Shown piece after piece: positions 1 through 11,699 of a DNA stretch of 64,000 bases (the stretch's first letter is position 1; the number at the start of each line of letters is the position of its first letter). A program made the position numbers and the translations under genes. Below the pieces are notes generated by a model. It saw only the letters and a list, made by a program, of their open reading frames with translations. It was not told the origin of the DNA and made no database searches. The DNA is from Acridotheres tristis (lineage: Eukaryota > Chordata > Aves > Passeriformes > Sturnidae), in contig CM072886.1 of assembly GCA_037013685.1 (NCBI GenBank), positions 5,394,001 through 5,458,000 on the forward strand, given 5' to 3'.

Positions 1-3000
1 AAAAACCTTTTAGATATTGTCCTCTCTTAGAAGGACAAGGTTATTTAAGCTTTCTGAAATTCCATCTATATGCCAAGCTGGATGCCTAAAAGACAAAATT
101 GATTTTGCTCTAACATAGTTAGGCTTGTTTTGAACTACTTTGGCTTTATGTTAATCCCAGCCATTAGTGCAAGCTTTCCACAGAAGGATTTCCCCTTGAA
201 TTGCCAGATTTTCCATTTGTCAGTCTTCTCAACTCATAGAAGAGTTACAGTAAAGCCCACCACAACAGGCATCCAAGGCAAAGAGTCTCAGTATGGAGAG
301 GAACATTTTGTTTCAAGATACAAAAACTGTTCTGAAAAACAATGCCATCAGCTCCTGTACTTACTCTGGAAATGCTGCATTTCTTAACATGTTTCAGACT
401 TAATGATTTCCCCAAACCCATGCAATGCTAACAGAGTTGCACCTTCTGGAAGCTAAAAATACTAAAATCAATAAAGTACCTACAGACAGATCATTGCTAC
501 CCAAAGATCAAGCTCCTAACAAATGCAGAACTGATGTCAGTGTCAAGACTTCAGGCACCAAATGCTGTGATCATGCACCCTCAAGTTATCAAAACCACAG
601 TGCACATTACAAAAAGCCCTATCTTACAGAACACCCACATCTGTTGCAGATGATTAATAAGTAGAAACATTTATGATGTTTAGCAACAGTTAGACTGAGC
701 CAACTGATGCAAATATTCTGCTGTCATTCCTGTCACACTGGCCTTATCTCAGTTCCAACCAAGTCACCTCCATGCACAACTCAGCCATGTCCCCAAGGCA
801 GTGGATTTTCCAAGAGCACTGACTTAATCAGGACAAATTTAACAGCAGAGGGTATCAAACCACCAAGAGAGTTATTCTGTTTCATCTGTATTGTCCTGCC
901 TGTGTACATGCAGGGCATTAATGAAGTCTATTGGACAGAATATTAGAGACCACCCCTTAGGAAGTTTCTTAGGGGAAGGACTCTGTAGTCACCCTCCTCC
1001 ATCCTGGCAATGCTCTGCAAAGCAGTCACAGAAAAGTAAAATAACCAGCATTTTGGAGTCACCTACAAGGCCACACTGACTCTGTAAAAGACACTGTGAA
1101 CTCAATACCTCCAAACCAGGAAACTGAGATGATACTGGCCAAAATCTTCAACCTCCTATCAAGCAGTAGTTTACAAGCTGTGATAATCCTACTATCAAAA
1201 CAAGCAGCTTCTGGACAAGGGAAGTTCTGCAGAGAAGCTCTTCACAGAGTTGATGTTGTCCCTCATCTGGTACACACAGAAGTGGCAGCAGCAGCAGGAA
1301 TGGCTGGTAAAAGTGACTGTAAATCAGTCCTTGTCCATCAGACACTAACACGTGCACAACCTGAAGCAGTAAAGTAATTCAAGTGTAAGAGAACACCTCA
1401 TTGTCCCAGTATTTCTCTGGGAGAGCTGCTGGCCAACAATGGCTTTCATTTGGGAGATAATGTGAGCAAATCATGCAGGTGCAACACTGGGCAGGACACA
1501 ATGGGCCCCAACACTTCCTGTAAAACTGTACTCAGTTCCCTGCAGCTTTGCCAAAGCAATTCCATGGAATCGCTGCCATGGTAAGCATTTTCTAGGAAGT
1601 CTCAGCCACTTGTTTCCATAAACAAGTTAGGGAAAATACATGCTTTGACCACATTAAAATTTTATGAAAGCTTTCTCATCAAGAAGCTCTTGCATCCCTC
1701 AAGACCCAAAGCAGAGTTTTGAAGCATGTCCTGTGTATCTTTTGCTGTACTAAAACATCACTTCTCAGATGAGTAAGGCTTAAAAATTTTTGCTTCCTGA
1801 GAAAGACAGGAAACTTTAGCTGCTAAATGAGTTATTTCATAGTCAAGACAGAGTAGGGCTTTGCTCACTGTAATGCTAAATACCATGTTAAGAGTAAGAC
1901 ACCTGTATCTTCTGTAGGAATAGGCAAACAGGAGTGTTTGGATCCAGTGAGCACTGGGCTGACATGAACCCCTGGCAATACTTGCACAAGACAAAGGCTC
2001 GTGTGTGGATCACAGGAACAACCTTCACTGAAGACAACAAAACTTCCAACAGCTTCTCTTGCACTGCTCAATGAAGTTTTATATTTTTAATTACGTATCA
2101 CTTTACGTATAATTTTCATCTTTAAAATATGAGGATGGAAGTTTCCAGGGGGAAAGAAAAGATCTTGTATGGTGTTCCTATATAGCCAACTGGAAGGCAA
2201 AGGAAAACGGTGCCTAAGACAATGTAGCACTCAATCATCTTTTCTTACATAAACTAATAAAGCTGCACATCTGAATACCCCAGATATGTTGTTCTTTAAC
2301 AACTCTGGAAAGCAAATCATAGGAAAGATTGTACGAAATCTATTAATACCAATTATTGTCTCTGCTTAACAACTTCATACTATGCTCACTCAGGATTCTA
2401 AACAATGGAAAATTTAATACAAAACATCCCCTTATCACTATCACCACGTCCCCTGGTATCTCAAAGCACATCTTGTGGGCAAAATACCATTTCTATGCGC
2501 CAGAGAGCATCAGCCTTAACAATCACATAATGAATGTTTATTAGAAATTAATTACAGTTGCAAAACAATGGCTTAACTTTACCACCTCCTCACCCAAGGA
2601 CTCGATCCTTCAGTCATAAGAAGGAAACAAAACCCAACCTGCCTATTAACATGCATTTTATTACAAGCTTCTTTTAATTATTTTTGGCCCCAGAGTGACA
2701 TCTGTTTTCCTACCTTGATTCAGATAGTCACTTGACAGCAGGAGGCTGGCAGGCAGGAAAAGCTCAAGAAACTACTTTTAATAAGACACAGTAAGAAAAC
2801 CTGCAGAGCAGGGAAGGAATGACCCCAGACACAACAGCAGTGAAGAGGAGATGCAATTACTATTTCAGGAGACAGGCAGAAAGGAGCAGGTAACAGAAGA
2901 GATGACGATTCAGGGAGAGTGAGATGAAGGCCAGAGCACTACTAGGAGAGATTCCACTCTAATGCAAACTGTTTACCCAATGTCTAAATGCTGCTTTGTG

Positions 3001-6000
3001 CAACAATCCAGAGAAGTAGAGCATTCAAGAGGGAGCACATCAATCCCATGACGCTGATGCTACAACTGCTGCACACACTCTGCAGAATTCCCTTTTTCCA
3101 GACTAGGAATTGAGCACAGACACAGCAGAACCCTGCAATTAACTCAGTCTGCAAAAACCACCTCCAAAAGGGGTTTGCAGATGCTACAGAAAAGAAGTTA
3201 ATTCTGCTTTCAGCAGCTACTACTTCATTACTCAAGGTGAGCAGAAGAAAGAGAGTAACATGGATCAGATATAACACTGCAACAAAACTGTTTGCCAAAA
3301 ACTATACCCATTGAATTAATACATCTGACAGGCATCCATTTGCTACTCTAACCTAGTTTCTCCTCTCAGAGCACAGGTAGATGTTGGAACACAACCATTT
3401 ATGGAATTCCAGCTTAACAAAATAAAGCTTGTAAGTGTAAATCATTAACTAAAGTCCTTTTTCATCTTAGATCTTTGGAATAATTTCTCCTTGTCCTTTT
3501 CCAAGCTCATCCATAAAAGCTCATCCATATCATCCATAAAAGAAAACCCAGAACCACTCTTGATACTGATCAGAAGTAGAAACAACCTTACTACAGAAAC
3601 ATTACTGTACATACACTAAAGCTGAAGAAGAAAATCCATGTGTATGAAGATTAACAGTTTTTGATTATTTATTACATTCATGAGAGGCCTTTCAGCACTC
3701 TCTGTATTTCAGACTACAATGAAAAACTCCACACCCATCAACAGGTAGCTCTCTCCCTTTTTGAGGAAATGTAGGTAGGTCATTCCCATCCAAGGAACAC
3801 TAAACAGGATGAGTTCATTACTCAAATTTTCAGTTTATTTTTAAGCTGAGCACTCTTCAGCTAAAAAGAGACTCTGGACTTCTTACATGGGAGTTTTTCC
3901 TTTCCTGCTCTGACTGCTGCTTGGAGAAAGGACCTTTAGGGAGTCCTGAATAAAATAAATATCCCTGGCCTATCCAATCCTTCTCCTCAGTGCACACACT
4001 GAGCCTACAGCCTGTTTCAGCCATGGTGCACTGGTGCTGTTTAACATCATCTCACTCACATTTAGAATTACACATCACCAAAGCAACATTATGAAGCCAG
4101 TCCTACACAGACCCAGTGACCCACCAGTAAGAAGTTACACTGATCCTAGAGAGTTCAGCCAAATAGATGAGTATGTTTCAGGCTAGAAACACGACCAGCA
4201 TTTCTCTCTGCAACAACAGCATCCTATCTAACACTGTCCATGCTAATTAGGTGCCAAATAGTTTATATACATTCTTTTTACATAATGAAAATTAAAACTG
4301 CTCTTCAGTTGACACCATTGTTTTATTTAGAAGTCACACCATCAGGCCAGACTCTGCATATTTCATTACAGTACTACATAGATCATAAATCTTTCTAGCA
4401 TCATTTTTTTCAATTCACCCTCTTAATTAGAATCCAAATTAAATGAATGCCTTCTGTGCTTTCACATTGTCATTTATGTAACCTTTGAGGAAAGGGACTA
4501 ACAAATCCACCTCAGATACTGGATGGCATTCAGCACACACATTGAGCCTCATTTTTCAGCTCTTTTTATTAAGCTCCCTGTTTGAACAGAACTGCAGCAT
4601 AATTTGATATACAAGATAGTTAGCAACTGTTGATGGATACAGAACTGGAAAACTCACAAGAGCAAGTATTCGAAAGTAGAGGCAGTCAGGAAGGCAGTTC
4701 CAAAACAAGTTTCAAATTTCTCATTCAACTAACTTTAAGTGTTAGCAGAGAAACGAAGTTTGACAAAAGATCAGTTACAGTTTGGCTACAGCCACTTAAT
4801 GAAACCTTATCAAGATTTCAGAGGTGTTTCTCAACTTCTGAGCACTTGCCATCCAACAATAAAGTGAACATCTCAGATGTCTTTTACTCTCCCACCCCCA
4901 ATATTAGCACAAATACAACGACAGCAACCAGTGCTAAAATTTAGGTCATAAAACAGGTACTGCAACTAAACTGCCGCATTTCCAGCTGCATCTCAATTTT
5001 CTGTGATTCTCTTCCTCTGGGCTCTCTCACACAGAAGCACTCTGGGCAGCAGGTTTTGGTCTGACTCTCACACTCTACCTTTTACTCACACCCTAGGTTC
5101 TGAATACAGCACTCTACACCCTTTATGCTTAGCTTTAAAATTAGGCCTAAAGTCAGGTTCTCCTTTAGTCTGCAAGGCTAATAAGGTGACTGCTGCCTTT
5201 CACAACCCACACCCTACTTTAAACCTGCCAGAGGTTTGCTTTTAGACATGATCTTTTGACAGGCCCCTGAACTGCTCTCACCTACCCAGTGTGAGCATCC
5301 ACAAAGCCTGAAATGTAGAGCTAAAAGAGAGACAAAGCAAAACAGAAGCTTGAAAATCAGAAAAAAAATTAAACTACTAAACTTTCTAAAGAATTCGGAT
5401 TATTTTATTGCAGGGTTTCAGAAGACACACAGATCTTCAATTTTATCAAGTGTCTCCACATAATTCCATGTTACACTTTTAAAAGTGCAAAGGTGTTTCA
5501 AAACTGAAGGTTTGTTGTTTCAGATTTTTTTAGCCTAGAGATTCTTTTCATATACCTAAATTTGTAAGATATTTAGGCTAGATTTTTAAATGGCTTAACT
5601 ATTAATGATTCAGCAGGTTTTAGGAACTTGTATCTCACAGTAGCAAGCTTTATATAAAAACAAATAGGTAAATCGGTAACTTTCTACCTCTCCATAAACA
5701 TAACATGAATGTCTAACTAAAAATAGTTAAACAGAGTGAGGAAAAAAAAAACCCTACAAATTAGCAACAGATCTCCTGCACCAAATACTCATACTTAAGC
5801 ATGTTCAAGATGCACAAAGGCACAAGCATTTCATTTCAATTCAAACTCTGTCTGGACTCCAAAATAAAAGGAAAAAAAAAAAGGCAGCTCAAAGAATGCA
5901 ATTGTTAAGAGCTTCCTTTTCTCACACACAGAAAGATTAAAATAAAAGGTGTTACTTTTCCAGACCAGTCCCACAACTGCAGGCAGCATGCTAGTAACCA

Positions 6001-6559
6001 AGAAGCTGCCTTATTAGCATACCAGCTTAGATATATCTTCTCACGGAATGACTCAGCCTGCTATTTTCAAAGTTTTCCTTAAATATTTGTCCTACATTTT
6101 ACAATAGGAGTTACCAACTACAGAAAAACACATCCCATGAAGTCTTAGCCACTTCACAATGCTGAGCATAGAGATTAAGCCATGCATCCACATTTGCATC
6201 CACTAAGCTAATCCCGTCTGAAAATGAAAGCTCGAGATATTCAGCATGGATCTTTCAGAGGTGAAGCGGTTGCTTGGTGCAAGTTGGAGGAAAAAAAAAA
6301 AATCCATGTTTTCCCACAGCACGGTTTAGTGCCTGCAAGAGGAAAAAACTTGCCAGGAGTTGCCCTGTGAAAGCACAGCACACTCTGTCAGAACTGCAGC
6401 TCTTCAGAGCACAGCAAAGAACAACCACTGAGCGCAGCCACATAAGGAAAATTCAGTGTACAGCTGCCGCTTTGAACAGATGTATGTGCTGCCATAAGGA
6501 GTGGAAGCTTTAGTCGAAAGAGCTTTCCATCACTGCTCTCAACGTCTATATTTGGTATC
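1..6559 (-). other. PRKAG2: PRKAG2 intron after exon 5 (partial)
   Basis: This is AT-rich sequence with short A runs (for example near 5739 and 5870) and scattered short ORFs of no recognisable family. I looked on the minus strand for the next gamma-2 exon (human [21 protein letters not shown]) and did not find it, so the intron continues past position 1. A hydrophobic minus-strand frame at 2984-3298 is discussed among the rejected items. Nothing else stands out. Confidence 0.7.
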
Positions 6560-6675
6560 GCAGACGTATTCGAGGAGAACGGGTGTTTTACGGGCAGGAG
6601 GAGGGGGTGCCACGAGGGGAGCCGGGAGCGGGACCCGGCCGGCGGCAGCCGCGGATCGGGCACGGCCCGGCGGCG

Positions 6676-6799
6676 GCACCGGCACAAAAGCAGCGCAGCG
6701 GGATCGGCACCGGCACAAAAGCACCGCAGCGGGATCGGCACCGGCACAAAAGCACCGCAGCGGGATCGGCACCGGCACAAAAGCACCGCAGCGGGATCG
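6676..6799. repeat. 31-bp minisatellite, four copies
   Basis: Four head-to-tail copies of a 31-bp unit (6676-6706, 6707-6737, 6738-6768, 6769-6799) share the core GGCACAAAAGC and the end CAGCGGGATCG. Copies 2-4 are identical and copy 1 differs at one base (CAGCGC for CACCGC). The array lies in the intron 177 bp past the exon 5 donor, still inside the CpG island. Because 31 is not a multiple of three, the array stays open in several frames and makes long spurious ORFs on both strands. Near identity points to recent expansion. Confidence 0.95.
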
Positions 6800-6975
6800 G
6801 GCTGGCTCCGCGGCCGGTGAGGCTGCGATCCGCCCCGCAAGGACACGGCCCGGGCACGGCGCATCTCCCGCTCCCGGCCGGGGATCCCCGCTCTCCTGCC
6901 CCCGCCCGGACCCCGCCGGCCGCGTGGGTGTCCCCGGCCCGCCCTCGGCTCCCCGCGGCTGCCGTGGATTTTTAC

Positions 6976-7057
6976 CTTCATCTTCGAGCTCTAGTTTCTC
7001 CAGCATCCCTTCGGAGGCGGCCGGGAGCTGCAAGGGAGCCGGAGCCGCTGCCGCCGC
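6976..7057 (-). CDS. PRKAG2: PRKAG2 exon 5: Ala/Pro linker and start of the short gamma-2 isoform
   Basis: This 82-nt exon encodes 27 codons plus one base. The first 17 residues are an Ala/Pro-rich linker (AAAAAPAPLQLPAASEG), followed by MLEKLELEDE. Human gamma-2 has a similar Ala-rich linker and MLEKLEFEDE here (from memory), so this bird has Leu for Phe. The acceptor is a long pyrimidine tract ending CCCGCAG just before 7057. The donor is GAAG|GTAAAA at 6976/6975. The leftover G plus CA of the next exon would make the Ala of the human EDEAVEDSE stretch. The ATG at 7006-7004 is internal in the long isoform. It is the initiator of the short isoform, which has only a brief N-terminus before the CBS domains. 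The exon lies within a CpG island that can supply the alternative promoter. In the long isoform it follows the exon at 27266-27480 in phase 0. Confidence 0.93.
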
Positions 7058-7807
7058 CTGCGGGAGGGAAGAGAGGAGAAGGAGATGAGCATCCAGGCGC
7101 GGACTCACCGGCCCCGCGGCGGCACCGGGCGGGGAGTGGCGGCGCGGAGCGGGCGGAGGGGAGGGAAGGCGGGACGGCGGCAGCTGCCCCTCGGCCTCCG
7201 CACACGCTGCCGCTCGCACACACCGCGGGGGGAGGAACCGAGGCTCGCCCTCCCCCAGCCCGTGAAGCCCCGGGCTCCCCACGGGCTCCCCGGCCGTGCC
7301 TCCTGCGGGCGCCGCCTCTTCCCCGCTCGGCGGGAGCGGCTCCCCGGGCGCCCGTTCGCAGGACGGCGCTTCCCGCCACGCCTCGCCGCTCCCCCCCTCC
7401 CCCCGGCGGAGCGGTTGGTACGTTCCGTTTTGCTGCAGTCGAGCCCGTTGGTCAGCGGCGGGAGGGGGAGGGAGCTACCACTTCCGCACGGAAAAGGGAG
7501 GAGTAGGAGGGGGAGGTTTAGTGCGCTGAGAGCTCTGCCGGGGCAGCCGCCTCTTACAGCCGGTTCCGCAGCCTCAGTTGTTTTCTGGGCTGCCCTGAAC
7601 TAGAGCGGTGCGATTGAAGGTGAACAGGGGGAAACCCTTTCCTCCCCCCGCTAGCAGGGGTTGGTACGCTCCCGCGCGTTCACCTGCGAGGCAGCGGCGG
7701 GGAAGCGGACGGTTCCATTTCTCCCCGGGGGGTGTAAGGGTGTTGAGGGGGTTTCCCCTCTGTGTGATGGGAGTTCCCGCAGTGCGCCGAGCCGCTATCC
7801 CGGCCCT

Positions 7808-8066
7808 GGGGTGCCCTTTATCCCGGGATACCCGCTCTGTTCTGGGTACCGCAATCCCGCGGTGCCCTCTATCCCACCATACCCCCTCTATTCCGGGGTG
7901 TCCTCTGTCGGGACACCCGCTCTGTCTCGGGATGTCTTCTATGCCGGGGTATCCGCCATCCCGGGGTACCCTCTATCCCGGGGTGTTCCCTATTTCGGGA
8001 TACCCGCTCTGTCCCGAGGTGCCCTCTATGCCACGGTACCCGTTCCATGCTGGGGTATTCCTCTGG
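7808..8066. repeat. degenerate 18-19 bp GC-rich tandem repeat
   Basis: About 14-15 diverged units built around CCCTCTATCCCGGGGTA-like sequence run across this stretch, with recurring CCCGCTCTGT, TATCCCGGG and GGTACC blocks. Unit length wavers between about 16 and 20 bp. It lies about 800-1060 bp upstream of the short-isoform ATG on the minus strand, at the outer edge of the CpG island. The divergence between units indicates an older array than the 31-bp repeat. Open frames through it are repeat artefacts. Confidence 0.8.
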
Positions 8067-8240
8067 GCACGGGCGCACGCGTTTCCATGTAAAAGAATTC
8101 CAGGTTAAGTTACAATTCGGGATTAGCCCGAATGTCGGCGTGTCCCGGGTAAACTCTGCCCTGCCAAAGCCGCCCCGGGAGCCGGGATTGAAGGACGGGG
8201 TTCACACCTCCGTTTACGAGGGATGGGATTTACAAATCTG

Positions 8241-10979
8241 CGTCTGAGCCCCAAAGCCAGGGCTGCAGCAGAAGCGAGGGAAATACGGAAATATCCGAAA
8301 TAGATTCGTCATTTACATTTATTTTGACAGTGAGGTGTGGTAAGCTTTAGCTGGGCTTCCTTGACTAAAATAAGCAGGTCCCCACTGGCTGCTTTAGGAA
8401 GCTCAGCAGGACCAGTTCAGACACGGATGCTGTCGAAGGGGATAAACAGATTATTTCTTTGGCAGTGGCAGCAGATCTTGTGGGCAGACACACATGGATG
8501 GTGCTCCAAAGGAGTCACAGGAATCATCAAGGAACATTTTAAACCTACTGATCCCGAGGGGAAGCTCAGGCTTCAAAAGTTCAGGAAGCCCTTCAAGGAG
8601 GGAAGGTTGATTATACCTAGCATATAGCACAGTAATGTGCATAAAATGTAGGAAATATGAAAGATAATGAGAATAAAACTATGATGGGGGGAGAGAGACA
8701 AAATTTATGGGAAAACAGAAAGCTGTCTTGTAATTTCTTAAGTCCAGCAAAGCTTCAAGCAAGGAAACAAACTGCTGGTGACAGCTTTTTTCTTTTCCCA
8801 AGCTACCTCTTTCGAAGGTCACTTTTAAGGATATATGAGGAAGTAACAATAGCTAGTTCTTCTTTATTGTAAAGATCCTTTGAAAAGAAAACACTAAAAT
8901 TTCATTCATAGGTATATTTTTAAGACATTTCTAGGATTTCAGTAAATGTTCTAACTGACCAGTCACACAAGATACCAAAGCAGTTCATATTTATTTATAA
9001 TATGTTCAGCCTACTAATCAAAACAATTTGGAAGCCTTTAATTACTTCTGGGAGCTAGCTTTAAAAGCTCTAAATTATTTATCTTCCTTATCGTGTACCT
9101 TGATACTGATAAGAGTTTTTAACATCTTTTCTTAATCAAAGGAAGAGAAGACAATGACATATCTGATTGGAAATAACTGCCATGATTTTGTTTCTTTTTA
9201 TTTTAATTTACTCCCCATAATTATCTAGAAAGCACCAGCCATGAGGAAATACAACTCCGAGGTTGTTTGTATCTGGAAGTGACACTGAGACTTGAAAGGT
9301 GTGCATTGAATTTCACTGCTGCAGAACACGATATGTTTATAAGAATTCAGTCACGCCTATTTCGTGCTACACAGTGCTGTGAACCTCAGAGCTCACTGCA
9401 AGATCAGGGTTTTACAGTGGCAGAACCTACATCCAAACCAAGAGTACTATGAAAAAACTCAGGATAATAAAAAGGCAGTAATTTAATATACAACAGAGAT
9501 TTGTAATGGAAACATGTACCATCCACACTGCTCAAAAAAGAAACCCAAAGGAAATGGAGAACTAAAGGCTGAAACCCCATCCTTCAATGTGCCTGCAGTC
9601 TCACGATTTGTTTAAATCTATTTTGGAGCAAGCTGCTGATCATGGCGTTCCTTTTGCTCCCCGCTTTGCATTCTGGCTCCTTTTGGCTTGTAGGCAACAC
9701 AGTGAGTCAAAACAGGAAACTGATGCAGCTGAAAACCAAAGGGACTAAAAGAAAGGACTGGGTTTTATCCAGATCAGCTCCTGATCCAACTCACTGTTTA
9801 GTTGTATCAGCACTGGCACAAAAATTGTTCGGGGCAGGTGTGACAGTGGGACCACACCTTCTGGGAACAACCCACTCTTAAACCAGCCTAAATCATGGTC
9901 AGAACACTGACAGGTTCATCGTGGACAGGATTAGACAAATTAAAAGACATTTATAACAGTATTGTCTCTCTACAAACTCCTGTCATTTTACAGAAGGATT
10001 ACTGGTTGAAGATAAAGAAAATGTATTTTTTGAAAAGGAGCTGTAATTTCCAATAGGGTGATATTAAATCTTGTAACATTTCCTACCTGTTTTTGTGTGA
10101 CTATTTGCTCTACTGCCACAGAAGGTTTCCCTTAACAATAACCAGGGGATTTATCCAAGTTATGCTTCAAAAGTTTGCTATCAGAGTGTGTCAGCTAACC
10201 CAGTATAACTGTTTGGGACACCCACTGTGACAGGACAGTACACACTTGTATCCTAAATATTGGCAAGCAATATAAATTCTAGAGATAATAGTTTAGAAGA
10301 CCCAAAACTGCCTGGATATGTTTCTTCTTTGCCACATTTTTACAGGAACATTATTTATGCCAAAAAACATGGACCTACAACACGACCTTAATACAGCAAT
10401 GACATCAATCTTTGGAGACACAAAGTAAAACAATTAATGGCTGATACAACAGCAAAAGGCACAAAAGGTAGATGTAAACAGAAGAGATTTTAGGATTTCT
10501 GGAAGGCTGGAATGTAAATTTTAACAGGTAACTGCTTGCTTTGTCTCTGGCTGTTTTCTTTAGCTTCCTAGGGTAAAGGGAGTGAGGAGTGACTAATACT
10601 CTGTGGAAGTAAAATCAGTCCTGTAAATTATAGATGCACTTACAAGGAATACATTAAAGCTTATCTGATAATCTATGTTTCTTTTTTCTGATAATCTAGG
10701 CCTCCTTCCAGTCCTGTGTCCTACTGAAGGAATCCCATCCTTTTCATAAGAACATGCTGAGTATTTAAATCATAGAGATGGTCCAGAGATGTGAATAACA
10801 ATTCAGCAGAAGATAATATTTTGTATAGTTTCCTGCCATCTTGCTTTACGCTCTTTGATGTAAGTTTGATTCCAAGATGTGTAAGAGAACAACTACCCCC
10901 ACTTTAAGCAGATATAGGAAAGAAGGATCATCAGCAACAGTCAAGACTTCTTTATCTAACTGGAAGGGTTTAAGAAAGG
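8241..10979 (-). other. PRKAG2: PRKAG2 intron 4, repeat-poor part next to the CpG island
   Basis: GC content falls back to intron level after about 8240. I recognise no exon, clear transposon or tandem array here. Short open frames occur at a chance level. Confidence 0.6.
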
Positions 10980-11525
10980 GTTCCACAGAGGTCTGTGTTC
11001 TGTCTAACATCATTCAGTGTTTCCACTGATGACTCGATGAAGAAATAATGAATAACCTGACCACATTTTCGAATGACTCAAAGTGACTCAATGGTAAAAG
11101 AAGCTGCTCTTTTAGGGACAGCCCTAGAACTTAAAATAATCTTAAGAATTGCTGCAGTGCTTTGAAAAACAGGATGCACTTTGATATGGGTAAGTAGAGT
11201 GTGTTGTACAATAATCAAATGCAGAAATATAATGGGAAAGGATTGACTTCCAGCAGTCACACAAGGAAAAGACCTGGGAGTGAAACTAAATGTGAGACTA
11301 CAATGTCAGTTTCTAGGAAATAAAAAAAAAAAAAAAAAATCACACTATTTACAAATGTGTTATAGGTAAGACATGGAGCATCTGTGTTACACATTCCCTG
11401 GTTAGATGCCAGCTGGGATGCTGCATTCAGTTTTAGGGAGTAAACACAAGAATGAATTAAAAGAGTCTAAAAAAAAGGAACAGCAATGATCTACATGTTC
11501 AAAAAACATGACCTGTAACGAACTT
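10980..11525 (+). mobile_element. ancient CR1 LINE fragment (end of ORF2)
   Basis: The sequence follows the CR1 reverse-transcriptase C-terminal region in order: GGTTCCACAGAGGTCTGTGTTCTGT near 10980-11003, then CACAAGGAAAAGACCTGGGAGTG near 11261-11283, then TGCCAGCTGGGATGCTGCATTCAG near 11408-11431. Stops and indels, including an 18-base A run near 11322, show that it is long dead. It lies antisense to PRKAG2 transcription. Boundaries are approximate. Confidence 0.7.
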
Positions 11526-11552
11526 GAAAACTTTCCAGTTTCTTTATCTACA

Positions 11553-11697
11553 AAGGAAAAAAAAAAACAACAAACAAAAAACAAAAAGCCATACAACAAT
11601 TCCCCCCCAAAAACCAAACCAAACAAACAAAAAAAACCCAAACAAACAAACCAACTCCCCCCAAAACCCCAAAAAACCACAACACCAGAAAAAGAAG
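11553..11697 (+). repeat. A/C-rich low-complexity tract
   Basis: A run of A-rich blocks interrupted by C clusters (AAACAAACAAA, CCCCCCAAAA) directly follows the ancient CR1 fragment. Open frames here on both strands are compositional (Lys/Asn/Pro or Phe/Gly/Leu) and not genes. Confidence 0.85.
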
Positions 11698-11699
11698 AC

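Larger units (their letters stand above)
6560..7800 (-). promoter_or_regulatory. PRKAG2: CpG island and presumed promoter of the short PRKAG2 isoform
   Basis: GC content and CpG density rise abruptly near 6560 and stay high to about 7800, with a GC-rich shoulder to about 8240. The island covers exon 5 and several hundred bases upstream of it on the minus strand, where the short-isoform transcription start is expected (roughly 7080-7620). GC boxes of the Sp1 type are visible on the plus strand at 7128-7135 (GGGCGGGG) and 7151-7156 (GGGCGG). I see no convincing TATA box, which suits a CpG-island promoter with dispersed starts. The exact start site cannot be set from sequence. The island could also fire in the plus direction, but no supported plus-strand exon was found. 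Confidence 0.75.

Noticed and set aside
2984..3298. Minus-strand frame of 104 codons with a hydrophobic, membrane-like peptide
   Set aside because: It lies within AT-rich intron, matches no family I recognise, and has no promoter or splice context. T-rich sequence readily gives Leu/Phe/Val-rich frames by chance.
1..6975. Search for the next PRKAG2 exon (start of the first CBS domain)
   Set aside because: No minus-strand segment resembling [15 protein letters not shown] or following residues was found. The exon is presumed to lie left of the window.
6388..7603. Several long open frames on both strands (up to about 307 codons) through the CpG island
   Set aside because: They come from low stop-codon frequency in GC-rich DNA and from the 31-bp repeat, which is open in several phases. 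The true coding part is only the 82-nt exon at 6976-7057, fixed by splice sites and gamma-2 similarity.
7608..8108. Open frames encoding Pro/Gly/Ser/Cys/Tyr-rich repeats
   Set aside because: They are translations of the degenerate 18-19 bp tandem repeat, with no start context, splice signals or family similarity.
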